Shown here piece by piece: positions 25,266 to 34,367 of a stretch of DNA of 64,000 nucleotides. The notes below the pieces were generated by a model. That model was not told the origin of the DNA. It did no database searches and saw only the letters and a program-made list of their open reading frames with translations. The number at the start of each line of letters is the position of its first letter. Positions within the stretch are counted from its first letter, which is position 1. Both the position numbers and the translations under genes were made by a program. The stretch spans positions 868,001 to 932,000 of the forward strand of contig OZ245815.1 in the NCBI GenBank assembly GCA_965228425.1. Direction: 5' to 3'. This DNA is from JAJFJD01 sp965228425. GTDB taxonomy: Bacteria > Pseudomonadota > Alphaproteobacteria > UBA8366.

Positions 25266-26105
25266 ATGCCAGAAAGCCTATACGTCGTCCTCGGTGGCCG
25301 GCGCTATCGCGTCGATCACGATTGGGGCGCGTTGCCGGGCAGCGTCCCGCCCGGCGCGGTCAGCACGATCGCCGTCGATTCCCGGGACCGGGTGTACGCG
25401 TATCGCCGGGCGTCGATCCCCGTCGTCGTCTATGACGCGGACGGCGCGTTTGTGTCGGCCTGGGGGGAAGACTTCATTGCCGATGCCCATGGCATCTTCA
25501 TCACCAGCGACGACCGGGTCTTTCTGGTCGACCGGGATGCGCATGAAATCTTCGAATGCACGGGCGATGGAACGATCGTGCGGCGGTTCGGGACGCGGCA
25601 TCGGCCGGTGTTCGGCGGGCCCTTTAGTCACCCGACGGATATTGCCGTCGCCACCGATGGCGACATCTACGTCACCGACGGGTACGGCAATGCCTTGGTG
25701 CACCGTTTCGATGCGAGTGGCGCGCTGGTGCGAAGCTGGGGTGGCGCCGGCGCGGCGCGGGGCGCCTTCACCGTGCCGCATGCGGTCTGTATCGATCACC
25801 ATGATCGCGTGTTGGTCGCCGACCGGGAGAACGACCGCATCCAGGTCTTCGACCGCGGCGGCATCTATCTGACCGAATGGCCCGGCTTCTATCATCCGAT
25901 GGATTTATATGTGGACGATCGCGGCTTGATCTTCGTTAGCGACCAGACCCCCAGTCTCAGCCTTCTGGCCCCCGACGGCAGCCTGCTGGGGCGATGCAAG
26001 CCGGTCTGGATCGGCGGGCATGGGATATGGGGGAATTCTGCCGGCGACTTGTTCTTGGCGGAACTCGATCCGCCGCGAATCACCAAGATGACACGCGTGG
26101 ACTGA
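25266..26105 (+). CDS. NHL-repeat beta-propeller protein
   Basis: 279 residues from the ATG at 25266, which has a perfect AGGAGG at 25255-25260. Repeats of the type VDSRDRVYAYxR, IFITSDDRVFLVDRD, VATDGDIYVTDGYG and CIDHHDRVLVADREN mark at least five NHL blades, like the peptidyl-alpha-hydroxyglycine amidating lyase fold. No signal peptide is evident, so it is probably cytoplasmic. NHL proteins may be enzymes or binding scaffolds; which applies here cannot be read. It is divergent from the hydantoin operon (157 bp apart) and convergent with the amidohydrolase gene, so a link to ureide or amide metabolism is possible but unproven. Confidence 0.7.
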   Translation: MPESLYVVLGGRRYRVDHDWGALPGSVPPGAVSTIAVDSRDRVYAYRRASIPVVVYDADGAFVSAWGEDFIADAHGIFITSDDRVFLVDRDAHEIFECTGDGTIVRRFGTRHRPVFGGPFSHPTDIAVATDGDIYVTDGYGNALVHRFDASGALVRSWGGAGAARGAFTVPHAVCIDHHDRVLVADRENDRIQVFDRGGIYLTEWPGFYHPMDLYVDDRGLIFVSDQTPSLSLLAPDGSLLGRCKPVWIGGHGIWGNSAGDLFLAELDPPRITKMTRVD

Positions 26106-26119
26106 TCAGGCCCGATTGT

Positions 26120-27826
26120 TTAGATAGGAGCGCTGCCGCCGGGTCGGGGCGGTCCGTCTTTCACCCGGTCGTAGACGATGTCGCCGCCGGTGATCGTCAG
26201 GTCGGCGGTGATGGCGCGCAGTGTTTCCGCGTCCGCGGTCAACGGATCGTCGGACAGAACGGCGAGATCGGCGAGTTTGCCCGGTTCGATCGTGCCTTTT
26301 TGGTCTTCTTCGAAGGACAGCCAGGCGCCTTCGCGGCTGGCGCAGGCCAGGGCTTCCATCGGGGTGAGCGCTTGCTCGGGTCCCAGCAGGTTGCCCTCGC
26401 GGGTGCGTCGCGCCGTCGCGTGCCAGACCGTCTCGAACATCGAGGGCGGCGTGTTGTCGGTGGCGAGCGCGATATGCACGCCGGCATCGACCAAATCGCG
26501 CAGCGGCAGAAACGTGTTGGCCTTCGCATCGCCATGCTCGGCGCGCAGTTTCTCGCCGTCGTCATGAACATAGCGTTTGGTCAGCGCGGTCAGGACGAGG
26601 CCGCACTCCTTGATGCGTCGAATTTGGTCGGCGTCGATCACCCCCACATGGACGATGGTCCAGCGCTGATCTTCGATCGGCACGGCTTTGTTCACCCGTT
26701 CGAAATACGGCAGCGTGTCCATGCCGATGGCGGCGATGCGGATACCATTGCGCGCCGCGTCGATCATCATGTCGACCATGACGTCTTCCGGCAGCTCGCA
26801 GTTGAAATTGAAACCGGCCCATCCGGCATAGGGGCAGGTCTGTGCCCGTAGGCTGTTCTCGCGGTTTTGGACCGGTTCGGTGAACAGGCCGCCGACCCGC
26901 AGGTAGTCGTCGCCGAGGCCTTTGCCCGAAAGCCAGGTGGCCCAGCTATTGAGCAGGGCCCGCACGTCATCGATGTCGGTGCTGGTCCAGGCCGGGCTGT
27001 AGACCAGATGCGACCGCACGGGCAGGGGGCCGGCGTCGCGCATTTGCCGATAGGCGGCCAGCACTTCGGCGTTGATGCCGTGTCCTTCATAGACGCTGGT
27101 CGTGCCGTAAGCGTTGTAATACCGCATCGACCGATGCAGTCCCGTGACCCGGTCGTCCAACAGAAACCGTGGGACCACCGACATCAGCGTGTGCTCGACG
27201 ATCGGTTTGTAGTTCTGTTCGACAATCACGCCACTCGGGTCGCCACCGTTGTCTTTCTCGATGGTAATCGTGTCAATGGGCGGAACGGTGTCGCGCGTGA
27301 TCCCCGCCGCCCGCAATGCCGCCGTATTCGCGACCGAGACCAGCGGCAGGGTATTCCGCCAGTGGCCCCAGATGGCGCGAATGTAGACAGGATTGTCCGG
27401 TGATACGCGGTCGAGATCGTGGCGGTTCGGCACGCGCCCTTCGGCCAGGCATTCGGGCACGTTCCAATATTGCGGCGGGTCGCCGATCGGCATCGTGACG
27501 ATCCACTCGCCAGGCTGCGCCTTTTTCACCTCGGCCTCGATGATCTGCAGTATGTCGTCGATCTTGCGCGCCCCGGCGAGCGAGGGAAGCCGGTCTTTCA
27601 GCCCTTCGCGGTCCATATGGGCGTGCCCATCGATCAGGCCGGGGATGACCGTCCGGCCCTTGAGATCGATGGTTTGTGCCCCGTCCGAAACCGCATCGAT
27701 TTCGGCAGTGCCGCCGACGGCAAGGATACGGTCGCCGGACAGTGCGACAGCCTCCGCCACGGTGTCCTGCGAATCGAGCGTCAGAACCGTCCCGTTCTTC
27801 AGGATCATTGTGGCGGCGTTGGCCAT
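26120..27826 (-). CDS. YtcJ-like amidohydrolase (amidohydrolase family 3)
   Basis: 568 residues, typical for this branch of the amidohydrolase superfamily. The N-terminal small beta domain starts ILKNGTVLTLD, followed by PGLIDGHAHMD with the His-x-His metal pair (about 67-69). Later metal ligands are suggested by IVHVGVIDAD (about 390) and LATDNTPPSMFETVW (about 453). The C-terminus GTIEPGKLADLAVLSDDPL is the standard closing strand. Members hydrolyse amides or related C-N bonds, but natural substrates are mostly unknown. No ribosome-binding site stronger than GGAA is seen. The gene stands alone between the NHL gene (convergent) and a GST gene on the same strand 25 bp away. Confidence 0.82.
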   Translation of the reverse strand: MANAATMILKNGTVLTLDSQDTVAEAVALSGDRILAVGGTAEIDAVSDGAQTIDLKGRTVIPGLIDGHAHMDREGLKDRLPSLAGARKIDDILQIIEAEVKKAQPGEWIVTMPIGDPPQYWNVPECLAEGRVPNRHDLDRVSPDNPVYIRAIWGHWRNTLPLVSVANTAALRAAGITRDTVPPIDTITIEKDNGGDPSGVIVEQNYKPIVEHTLMSVVPRFLLDDRVTGLHRSMRYYNAYGTTSVYEGHGINAEVLAAYRQMRDAGPLPVRSHLVYSPAWTSTDIDDVRALLNSWATWLSGKGLGDDYLRVGGLFTEPVQNRENSLRAQTCPYAGWAGFNFNCELPEDVMVDMMIDAARNGIRIAAIGMDTLPYFERVNKAVPIEDQRWTIVHVGVIDADQIRRIKECGLVLTALTKRYVHDDGEKLRAEHGDAKANTFLPLRDLVDAGVHIALATDNTPPSMFETVWHATARRTREGNLLGPEQALTPMEALACASREGAWLSFEEDQKGTIEPGKLADLAVLSDDPLTADAETLRAITADLTITGGDIVYDRVKDGPPRPGGSAPI

Positions 27827-27851
27827 TGGGCTATTCCATCAGCGTAGTCGG

Positions 27852-28484
27852 TTATGTGGGCGCAGGCCGGTTCTTGGCGATGACATGCTCTTGATACGCG
27901 GGCCGTGCCGCGAGCCGCTCGTACCAGGCCTCGACATTCGGATGCGACGGCCGGTTGGGCGTCCATGTCATCCAGCGATGGGTCAGTGAGCCCGACGGAA
28001 TGTCGGCCATGGTCAATTTGTCGCCGCAGAGATAGGGCCGGTCCGCCAAGACCTTGTCGAGAATGTCATACATCTCGCTGCCGCGCGCGGTCGCGGCGGC
28101 AATCGCGTCGGGGCTGCGCTGATCCTCCGGCAGCCGGAAGAAATGATCCAGATAGACCGAATTGAACGGCGCGAGGTTCAGGGAACTCCAATCCATCCAT
28201 TTTTCAGCTTCGGCGCGCTCGCGCAGAGACTCGGGGTACATGTTGCCCATGCTGAACTTGGCGCAGAGGTAGCGCGTCACTGCGCCGGATTCCCATAGGG
28301 TGAAGCCGTCGTCCTCTTCCAGGGTCGGCAACCGGCCCATCGGGTTCTTCGCGCGATATTCCGGATCGTCGTTGCCGCCGAACGGCCCGCCCCAGTCGAT
28401 CCGCTCATACTCGACGCCGAGCTCGCCAAGGCACCAGGTAACCTTGATCACGTTGGACCCGTCGGCCCGTCCCCAGATTTTCAT
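27852..28484 (-). CDS. Glutathione S-transferase family protein
   Basis: 210 residues from the ATG at 28484 (a GTG three bases upstream is possible). The thioredoxin-like N-terminal domain has WCLGELGVEYERI and the glutathione gamma-Glu site WESGAVTRYL (about 66-75) after the cis-Pro turn NPMGRLPTLEEDDG. The helical C-terminal domain follows from about residue 90 with DKLTMADI. The family conjugates glutathione to electrophiles, isomerises or reduces. No Tyr or Ser is obvious at the usual N-terminal catalytic spot (sequence GRADGSNV), where Ser13 or Asn14 may serve. It is in tandem with the amidohydrolase gene. Substrate unknown. Confidence 0.8.
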   Translation of the reverse strand: MKIWGRADGSNVIKVTWCLGELGVEYERIDWGGPFGGNDDPEYRAKNPMGRLPTLEEDDGFTLWESGAVTRYLCAKFSMGNMYPESLRERAEAEKWMDWSSLNLAPFNSVYLDHFFRLPEDQRSPDAIAAATARGSEMYDILDKVLADRPYLCGDKLTMADIPSGSLTHRWMTWTPNRPSHPNVEAWYERLAARPAYQEHVIAKNRPAPT

Positions 28485-28593
28485 CACGATATGGTTGCTC
28501 CCTGCGATTGTTGTTGAGGTGGTCCAATTGCTGCTTTTCCAAGCATACCATTATTCGGGGTCGGGCCATGCATCTGAGTCACCGCGCGATGGA

Positions 28594-29046
28594 TTACGGC
28601 GTTCTTTTTGCCGATTGGACCGTACGCTCCAGCATATCGAGGAAGTTTGAGCGGTCCTTTCCGGTGAAGCCGCGGTTGTATCCGCTGATCTCACCGGTTT
28701 CCCGCAAGTGCTTCTTGAGGTCGCGCATCGCCAGTGCCGATCCGATGTTGTCGTCCGTGAACGAATCGCCCGTAGGGCCGAGGACATGAGCGCCCGCGGC
28801 GAGACAGCGCGAGGCGAGTTCGATGTCGGCGGTGATCGCGACGTCGTTCGCGGCGATATGCTCGGCGATCCAGTCGTCGGCGGCGTCCGGCCCTTCCGGC
28901 ACGACGACCCGGTTCACGCCGACCTCGTTGTTCAAACGCATCCAGGTGTTGCCGACCATGTGAACGGTCAGGCCATGGCGGTTGGCGACGCGTATCACCT
29001 CGTCCTTGACGGGGCAGGCGTCGGCGTCGACGTAGATATCCGGCAT
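28594..29046 (-). CDS. YaiI/YqxD family protein (DUF188)
   Basis: 150 residues, normal for UPF0178/DUF188. The start IYVDADACPVKDEV, the middle NTWMRL and VPEGPDAADDWI, the AITADIELASRCL segment and the SFTDDNIG motif are the family signature. The conserved acidic residues and PIN-like fold suggest a nuclease or nucleotide-binding role, but the biochemical function is not established. The ATG at 29046 directly abuts the stop codon of the upstream ABC-F gene, so the two are translationally linked, which hints at a shared translation-related role. Confidence 0.85.
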   Translation of the reverse strand: MPDIYVDADACPVKDEVIRVANRHGLTVHMVGNTWMRLNNEVGVNRVVVPEGPDAADDWIAEHIAANDVAITADIELASRCLAAGAHVLGPTGDSFTDDNIGSALAMRDLKKHLRETGEISGYNRGFTGKDRSNFLDMLERTVQSAKRTP

Positions 29047-30855
29047 TTAGCTGCCCTCGATTTCTTCGCGTTTGATCTCAAGCGCAAGCCAGTCCTCTTC
29101 CGCCGTCGCGAGGTCGGCCTCCGCCTGTTTCAATGCCGCGGCGGCGGTTTCGAACGCTGCGGGATCGCGGGCGAAGAGTTCGGGGTCGGCGAGGGATTGG
29201 CCCAGGCGTTCGATATCGGCTTGCAGCGTTTCCATTAGGGACGGCAGGGTTTCCAGCGCATGTTTGTCCTTGAAGGTGAGCCGGGATGGCGGCGGTTTGC
29301 CCGGGCGCGCCGGGTCCGAAGCCCGTGACGGTTTTGTTCGCCGTTCGGATTTGGCAGGTGCCGGGACCGCGTCGCCGCGCTGCCGCATCATGTCGGTGTA
29401 GCCGCCGGCATATTCGGTCCAGGCGCCGTTGCCGTCGCTGGCGATCACCGACGTGGCGACCCGGTCGAGGAAATCACGATCATGGCTGACGATCAGGACG
29501 GTGCCCGCGTAATCCGCCAGCATTTCCTGCAACAGGTCGAGGGTTTCCAAGTCCAGGTCGTTGGTCGGCTCGTCCAGCACCAGAAGGTTGGACGGCCGGG
29601 CCAACGCCCGGGCCAGCATCACCCGGCCGCGTTCGCCGCCGGACAGCACGCCGACCGGCGTCCGGGCCTGCTCGGGCAGGAACAGGAAATCCTTCATGTA
29701 GCCGATGACATGCCGGGACTGGCCGCCGACCGAGACGGTGTTGCCGCCGCCGGTCAGGGCATCGGAAAGCGTCATGGCGGGATCCAGGCTGTCGCGGCGC
29801 TGATCCAATGTCACCATCTGCAGGTTGGCGCCGGTTCGGACCGATCCCGCGTCCGGCGGCAGTACGCCGGTCAGCATGGTCAACAGGGTTGTCTTGCCGG
29901 CGCCGTTCGGCCCGACGATGCCGACCCGGTCGCCGCGCTGCACCCGGATGGAAAAGTCGCGTACCAGCGCAAGGTCGCCGTAGGATTTCGAGATATGTTC
30001 GGCCTCGATCACCAATCGGCCCGAACGCAGTCCTTCGGCGGTGGCAAACTTGACCGTGCCGACCGACTCCCGCTGGGTGCGGCGCTCCTCGCGCAATGCA
30101 TGTAGCGCCCGTAGCCGTCCCTGGTTGCGTTTGCGGCGCGCCGTGACGCCTTTATGCAGCCACTCGGTTTCAACCGCGATCTTGCGGTCCAGTTCATGGC
30201 GCGCCCGGTCGTCTTGCTCGAGCACCGTATCGCGCCAGGACTCGAATTTTGCGAAGCCATCCTCCAATCGTCGCGTTACGCCCCGGTCGAGCCACACGGT
30301 GATTCGCGACAATGTCTCGAGGAAACGGCGGTCATGGCTGACAAGCACGAGGGCGGACCGGGTCTTGCCGAGTTCCGCCTCGAGCCATTCGAAGGCGGGC
30401 AGATCGAGATGGTTGGTCGGCTCGTCCAGGAACAGGATATCCGGCTCGGCGGCCAAAACGCGCGCCAGCGCACAGCGCCGCGCCTCGCCGCCGGACAAGT
30501 GCGTCGGGTCTTCCCGTCCCGTCAACCCCAGCTTCTCCAGCAGGAACTGCCCGCGGTGCGGGTCGTCGCCCGGCGTGAGGTCCGCGTCGGCGTAGGCACG
30601 GGTGGTCTCGTATCCCGAAAAGTCCGGCTCTTGCGCCAGATACCGGACCGTGGCGCCGGGGTCGATGAACCGTTCCCCAGCGTCCGGCTCGATCAGCCAG
30701 GCGGCGATTCGCAGCAGCGTCGACTTGCCGGACCCGTTGCGACCGACCAGGCACAACCGGTCGCCCGCGGAAACGGACAAGTCGGCGCCCTCGAGCAGCG
30801 GCGTGCCGCCAAAGGTCAGATGAATGTCGCGCAGGATGAGAAGCGGTGCCGCCAT
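29047..30855 (-). CDS. ABC-F ATPase, Uup-like
   Basis: 602 residues with two complete ATP-binding domains and no membrane segments, the ABC-F layout. Domain one has Walker A GRNGSGKST (about 35) and HLSGGEARRCALARVLA; domain two has GPNGAGKTT (about 317) and VLSGGERGRVMLARAL. Between them lies the P-site tRNA-interaction helical linker, rich in Arg and Glu (about 225-270). The C-terminal part (about 525-602) is a charged coiled coil, typical of Uup, which binds DNA or the ribosome. ABC-F proteins act on the ribosome to resolve stalls. The ATG at 30855 is chosen because homology (LLILRDIHLTFGG) starts there. YaiI follows immediately. Confidence 0.88.
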   Translation of the reverse strand: MAAPLLILRDIHLTFGGTPLLEGADLSVSAGDRLCLVGRNGSGKSTLLRIAAWLIEPDAGERFIDPGATVRYLAQEPDFSGYETTRAYADADLTPGDDPHRGQFLLEKLGLTGREDPTHLSGGEARRCALARVLAAEPDILFLDEPTNHLDLPAFEWLEAELGKTRSALVLVSHDRRFLETLSRITVWLDRGVTRRLEDGFAKFESWRDTVLEQDDRARHELDRKIAVETEWLHKGVTARRKRNQGRLRALHALREERRTQRESVGTVKFATAEGLRSGRLVIEAEHISKSYGDLALVRDFSIRVQRGDRVGIVGPNGAGKTTLLTMLTGVLPPDAGSVRTGANLQMVTLDQRRDSLDPAMTLSDALTGGGNTVSVGGQSRHVIGYMKDFLFLPEQARTPVGVLSGGERGRVMLARALARPSNLLVLDEPTNDLDLETLDLLQEMLADYAGTVLIVSHDRDFLDRVATSVIASDGNGAWTEYAGGYTDMMRQRGDAVPAPAKSERRTKPSRASDPARPGKPPPSRLTFKDKHALETLPSLMETLQADIERLGQSLADPELFARDPAAFETAAAALKQAEADLATAEEDWLALEIKREEIEGS

Positions 30856-30896
30856 GGGCTTCGTGTACTCGCTGAGGCGGGGGCGCGGCAAGGGTG

Positions 30897-31259
30897 ATGG
30901 AATTTAATACGACTGACATGGGTCAATGCACGCGCCGGATGCATGATCGAATCTATCGCTGGGCCAATAGACAGCGGGTATGGGCGATGTTGAGTTACAG
31001 GGATTGCGTCGGTCTTTGCGATCTGACCGAAGCTGAAATCGAGGCCATTGCGGAACATGAGCATTTGCCGCGGTTGGTGGCATTGGAACTCGGTGAATAT
31101 CTCATTCACAGCCCCGAAGGCGTGCCGATGATCCGCAAGATGATCATCGACGACATCGCGCATGCGCGGCGACTTGGCGACTGGGACCGGGTGTTGAAGC
31201 TTCGGGCGACGCTGCGCCACTTCATCCAGACCCATCCCGAGCATCCGACGGACTCGTGA
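30897..31259 (+). CDS. Hypothetical small protein upstream of a cytochrome c
   Basis: 120 residues, mostly alpha-helical by composition, with LTEAEIEAIAEHEHLP, ELGEYLIHSPEGVPMIRKMI and IDDIAHARRLGDWDRV segments. I recognise no family and no catalytic motif. There are no membrane segments, and its two cysteines (residues about 11 and 41) are not in a CxxC or CxxCH arrangement. The ATG at 30897 is used; a GTG three bases upstream and an ATG at 30918 are alternatives. The stop codon overlaps the GTG start of the cytochrome gene, so the two are co-translated, suggesting a joint role in a respiratory or redox process. Conservation in related bacteria would test whether it is real; codon use looks typical. 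Confidence 0.6.
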   Translation: MEFNTTDMGQCTRRMHDRIYRWANRQRVWAMLSYRDCVGLCDLTEAEIEAIAEHEHLPRLVALELGEYLIHSPEGVPMIRKMIIDDIAHARRLGDWDRVLKLRATLRHFIQTHPEHPTDS

Positions 31260-31603
31260 CGACGGTGTCCCGCGCGGTCTCCATCATTCTTGGCACCTTA
31301 GGGCTTGTCAGTCTTGGCGGCCCGCCGGTCTTGGCCGACGAAACGCTGCCCGGCGATCCAGTGGCCGGCCGGATATTCGCCGAGCGCGAGTGCGGCGATT
31401 GCCACGACACATCCCGCGACGGCACGGCCTATCCCTTGAACGCCGCACCGGCGTTTATCGATGTAGCGGACCAGCGTTCGACGACTGCGCTCAGCCTCCG
31501 CGTTTTCCTGCGGTCGACGCATCGGGATATGCCGGATCTCATACTGACGCAGCGCGAACAGGATGATGTGATCGCCTACATCTTGAGTTTGCGGGCGGAA
31601 TAA
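31256..31603 (+). CDS. Small c-type cytochrome
   Basis: 115 residues. An N-terminal hydrophobic segment (about 7-22) ending in VLADE is an export signal. The haem-binding motif is Cys46-x-x-Cys49-His50 (RECGDCHD) with Met92 (HRDMPD) as likely sixth ligand, and a closing helix QREQDDVIAYIL typical of class I cytochromes c. It would carry electrons in the periplasm. The GTG start overlaps the previous stop (GTGA). It is convergent with another c-type cytochrome gene only 17 bp away. The donor or acceptor is not indicated by neighbours. Confidence 0.82.
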   Translation: MTTVSRAVSIILGTLGLVSLGGPPVLADETLPGDPVAGRIFAERECGDCHDTSRDGTAYPLNAAPAFIDVADQRSTTALSLRVFLRSTHRDMPDLILTQREQDDVIAYILSLRAE

Positions 31604-31620
31604 CCCAGCCCCAACAAGGG

Positions 31621-32115
31621 CTACTTCGGCGGGGACGAAGGATCGGTTCCCAACTCGTAGCGTGTCTTGATGAACATGTCGCGGATCAGGTCCGGCACGT
31701 CGCTTTCCTTGAACGACAGTTGCTGCTTCCGGTCGTAGACGAAACCGGCGATATGCGCCATTTCCTCGCCGGTTAGGTCGAACTGATAGCCCAATTCCTG
31801 CGATTGCAGTTCGACCATGGCGAAGGCGCCGGCCCACATCCGGGCAGTGAACTCGAACACGTCGATAACGCTATTGCCGTCTTCGGCATCGAGGGCCGGG
31901 CCGGCCTTGCCCCCGATCCCGTTGACCGAGTGACAGATGACGCATCCTTCGGTGACGAAGAGTTTCTGTCCCTCCGCCGGATCGATCACGGGAAAGGCGA
32001 CCCGCGTCTGCGGGCGCTCATTCTCCTCTGCGCTGCCGGGGACGGACAAGAAAAAGGCGGCCATTGCGGCCGCGCAGACGGAAAGCAGAATCGCTCGGCG
32101 AAATCTGGAATTCAT
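31621..32115 (-). CDS. c-type cytochrome
   Basis: 164 residues with a signal peptide (basic NSRFRR then hydrophobic stretch, cleaved near GSA-EEN at about 29). The haem site is Cys58-x-x-Cys61-His62 (GCVICHSVNG), followed by GGKAGPAL, a typical class I loop, and helical WAGAFAMVELQ where Met93 or Met100 could be the axial ligand. The C-terminal 60 residues (DLTGEEMAHIAGFVYD onward) form a second helix and an extra tail. It is convergent with the 115-residue cytochrome. Both being small, soluble and periplasmic suggests a shared electron-transfer chain, though no oxidase or dehydrogenase lies next to them. Confidence 0.82.
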   Translation of the reverse strand: MNSRFRRAILLSVCAAAMAAFFLSVPGSAEENERPQTRVAFPVIDPAEGQKLFVTEGCVICHSVNGIGGKAGPALDAEDGNSVIDVFEFTARMWAGAFAMVELQSQELGYQFDLTGEEMAHIAGFVYDRKQQLSFKESDVPDLIRDMFIKTRYELGTDPSSPPK

Positions 32116-32326
32116 CGGTTGAGCTCATGCGTTGTTGCATTCTGTGCATGGAACAATGCGTCGGCGGACCGAGATGTGTCGTTGATCCCGGTCAATGAAC
32201 CGAGGCCGGTATTTTGCCAGTTCGCCTATGATGGGAATGCCATCCTATTGGCGCTCCGGCGCGCATGGGGCATTAAGGGTTCGGCCGACGGTTGGCAAAA
32301 CGGAATAGAAACGGAGTATCGGGCAA

Positions 32327-33130
32327 ATGGCGGACGGCACAGAAAGACCCAACAATCCGGAAGGGCAAACCACGTTGCAGGTCGATGGCGCGGTCGCCCG
32401 TATCACGTTCGACCGGCCGCACGCGCGGAACGCGATGACCTGGGCGATGTATGACGGATTGGCGGCCGCCTGCGACGAGATTGCCGACAATCCGTCGATC
32501 CGCACGGTCTTGATGCGTGGTGCCGGCGGGAAGGCCTTCGTGGCGGGAACCGATATCGCACAGTTCCAGGCTTTCGAGACCGGCGAAGACGGCATCGCGT
32601 ATGAAGAGAAGGTCGATGTCTATGTCGATAAGGTCGAAAAACTGCCGCAGCCGACGGTCGCGGTGGTCGAGGGGTGGGCCGTCGGCGGCGGGCTCGCCAT
32701 TGCCAATGCCTGCGATTTCCGGATCGCGACGCCGGGGTCGAAATTCGCCGTTCCGATCGCCCGGACGCTTGGCAACTGCCTGTCCGCCGGCAATCTGAAA
32801 GCCCTTACCGAGACGTTCGGCCTGCCGCTGGTGAAACGCATGCTGTTGCTTGCCGAGATGCTACCGGCGGAAGAATTGTTGGCGCACGGCTATCTGCTTG
32901 CGGTCGTGGAACCCGAAGCGCTCGACGACTATGTCGACGCGCTGTGCGAGAAAATCCAAGGCCACGCGCCGGTTACCCTGAAAGTCACGAAACAGGCGCT
33001 GCGGCGGTTGCGCGACGACCCCAACACTGCGGACGAGGATTTGATTCGGGAATGCTACGGCAGCGACGACTTCCACCACGGCGTCGAGTCTTTTGTGAAC
33101 AAGCAGACGCCGAGGTGGAAAGGCCGCTAG
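32327..33130 (+). CDS. Enoyl-CoA hydratase/isomerase family protein
   Basis: 267 residues, standard for crotonase-fold enzymes. The core strand ARITFDRPHARNAMT, the oxyanion residues in GAGGKAFVAGTDIAQF (about 65-80) and the second oxyanion turn GWAVGGGLAIANACDFRIA (about 115-133) are intact. The catalytic Glu pair of enoyl-CoA hydratases is not evident; the corresponding region reads LGNCLSAGNLKALTETFG. It may therefore be a hydrolase, isomerase or lyase of the superfamily. GGAG precedes the ATG. It is a single gene convergent with the ketopantoate reductase-like gene (5 bp apart). Confidence 0.85.
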   Translation: MADGTERPNNPEGQTTLQVDGAVARITFDRPHARNAMTWAMYDGLAAACDEIADNPSIRTVLMRGAGGKAFVAGTDIAQFQAFETGEDGIAYEEKVDVYVDKVEKLPQPTVAVVEGWAVGGGLAIANACDFRIATPGSKFAVPIARTLGNCLSAGNLKALTETFGLPLVKRMLLLAEMLPAEELLAHGYLLAVVEPEALDDYVDALCEKIQGHAPVTLKVTKQALRRLRDDPNTADEDLIRECYGSDDFHHGVESFVNKQTPRWKGR

Positions 33131-33135
33131 GCGAT

Positions 33136-34206
33136 TTAAGCGGCTTTTTCGCGGTTGCGCGCGAGCCAGCCGTCGACCAGCGCCACCGATTCGTCGACCG
33201 TGTCGTTCTGCATACCCTTCATGCCGGCGATCGTTTTCACCAGGCAATCGGCACGCTCGATATTGGGCGCACCGGCCAAGAGGGCGCGGGCGGCGGAGGA
33301 CGGCTTCGCCAATCCCTGCGCGGCGTTGGCGTATTTCTCGAACGGCACCATGGCATCCGATGACGCGCCGATTGATTCGCAGACCGCCCGGACCCAGTTG
33401 TAGACCGACTTCGATTTTTCCATATCGCTGTGCACCGCTTTGCGGATCGAGCGCATGTCGTCCGCCTGGACGCACCGATAGTTGCCGGTCAGCAGCATCG
33501 CCCATTTTGCCAAGGGCACGAAGACAGAGTCATGCACCTTGAGCTTGACCGGCAATTCGATCTCGCCGTCGCCGGTATCGAAGCGGATGGCTTCGATGTC
33601 GGCCTGCAACTGACGCAAGATCGCGGTGTGGTCGTCGGATTCGAACCGTGCCGCCTTGAAATTCGTCGGCAGGCTGACCTGCAGCACGTTGGTCTTCTCC
33701 TCTGGCGGGCGAAAGGCCTGCGGATCGGGGCTGCACAATGTGATCAGGGCCGGGTCGAAACTCTCCCAGACCGTCGGGTCGGTGTAGCATTTCTTCAGGG
33801 CATCGGTGTCGAGCCCGGGAATCCGCGCCAGATAGGGCAGCGGCGGCATGTTCATGATCGACATGCAGGGCACGCCGGATTTTGCGACCGCGTCGAGCAG
33901 TTCGCGCACGCCGGGCGACCGGTATTGTGGCTCCTGCATCGCCAGCACGATCAAGTCGTAGTCGGCGGGGTCGACATCGTCGGTTCCGCCGGCGGACAGG
34001 TTGCCTGGCAGCGACCGCGAATCGATTTCGACCAAGTCGTCGCGGCCCTTGATCGGCATGCGCACGCGGGCGCCTTCTTCGTTGAACAGGGCCGCCTCGT
34101 CGGGCAGGCACACGAGTTTCGCCGAATGGCCGGCAAGCAAGAGTTTGATTGCGAGCAGCGATCCGTAAGACGCGCCCATGATCATCGTGTTGTAGGTTTT
34201 CGTCAT
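33136..34206 (-). CDS. Ketopantoate reductase (ApbA/PanE)-like protein
   Basis: 356 residues. The N-terminal Rossmann strand and loop read IMGASYGSLLAIKLLLAG, replacing the standard GxGxxG with GASYGS, so dinucleotide binding may be altered. The ApbA C-terminal helical domain is suggested by VKLKVHDSVFVPLAKWAMLLTGNYR (about 221-245), where the Lys fits the ketopantoate reductase catalytic region. GGGAGGG precedes the ATG. The family reduces 2-oxo acids with NADPH, but this member is longer and divergent, so true ketopantoate reduction is uncertain. It is convergent with the enoyl-CoA hydratase and divergent from a cupin gene. Confidence 0.65.
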   Translation of the reverse strand: MTKTYNTMIMGASYGSLLAIKLLLAGHSAKLVCLPDEAALFNEEGARVRMPIKGRDDLVEIDSRSLPGNLSAGGTDDVDPADYDLIVLAMQEPQYRSPGVRELLDAVAKSGVPCMSIMNMPPLPYLARIPGLDTDALKKCYTDPTVWESFDPALITLCSPDPQAFRPPEEKTNVLQVSLPTNFKAARFESDDHTAILRQLQADIEAIRFDTGDGEIELPVKLKVHDSVFVPLAKWAMLLTGNYRCVQADDMRSIRKAVHSDMEKSKSVYNWVRAVCESIGASSDAMVPFEKYANAAQGLAKPSSAARALLAGAPNIERADCLVKTIAGMKGMQNDTVDESVALVDGWLARNREKAA

Positions 34207-34367
34207 CCCTCCCAGTCCCCATGTTGTTATTGCGGCGGATTATCTTTGATGATGGTTCTGGAGCTGGGCAAATCGTGCGCCGGTTCGACATGCCGGGTCA
34301 AGGTTTCCGCGAAATTGATTGGCGGCCTATACTGTTTCTCCCGCATTGGAAACCATGGGAGCACGCG

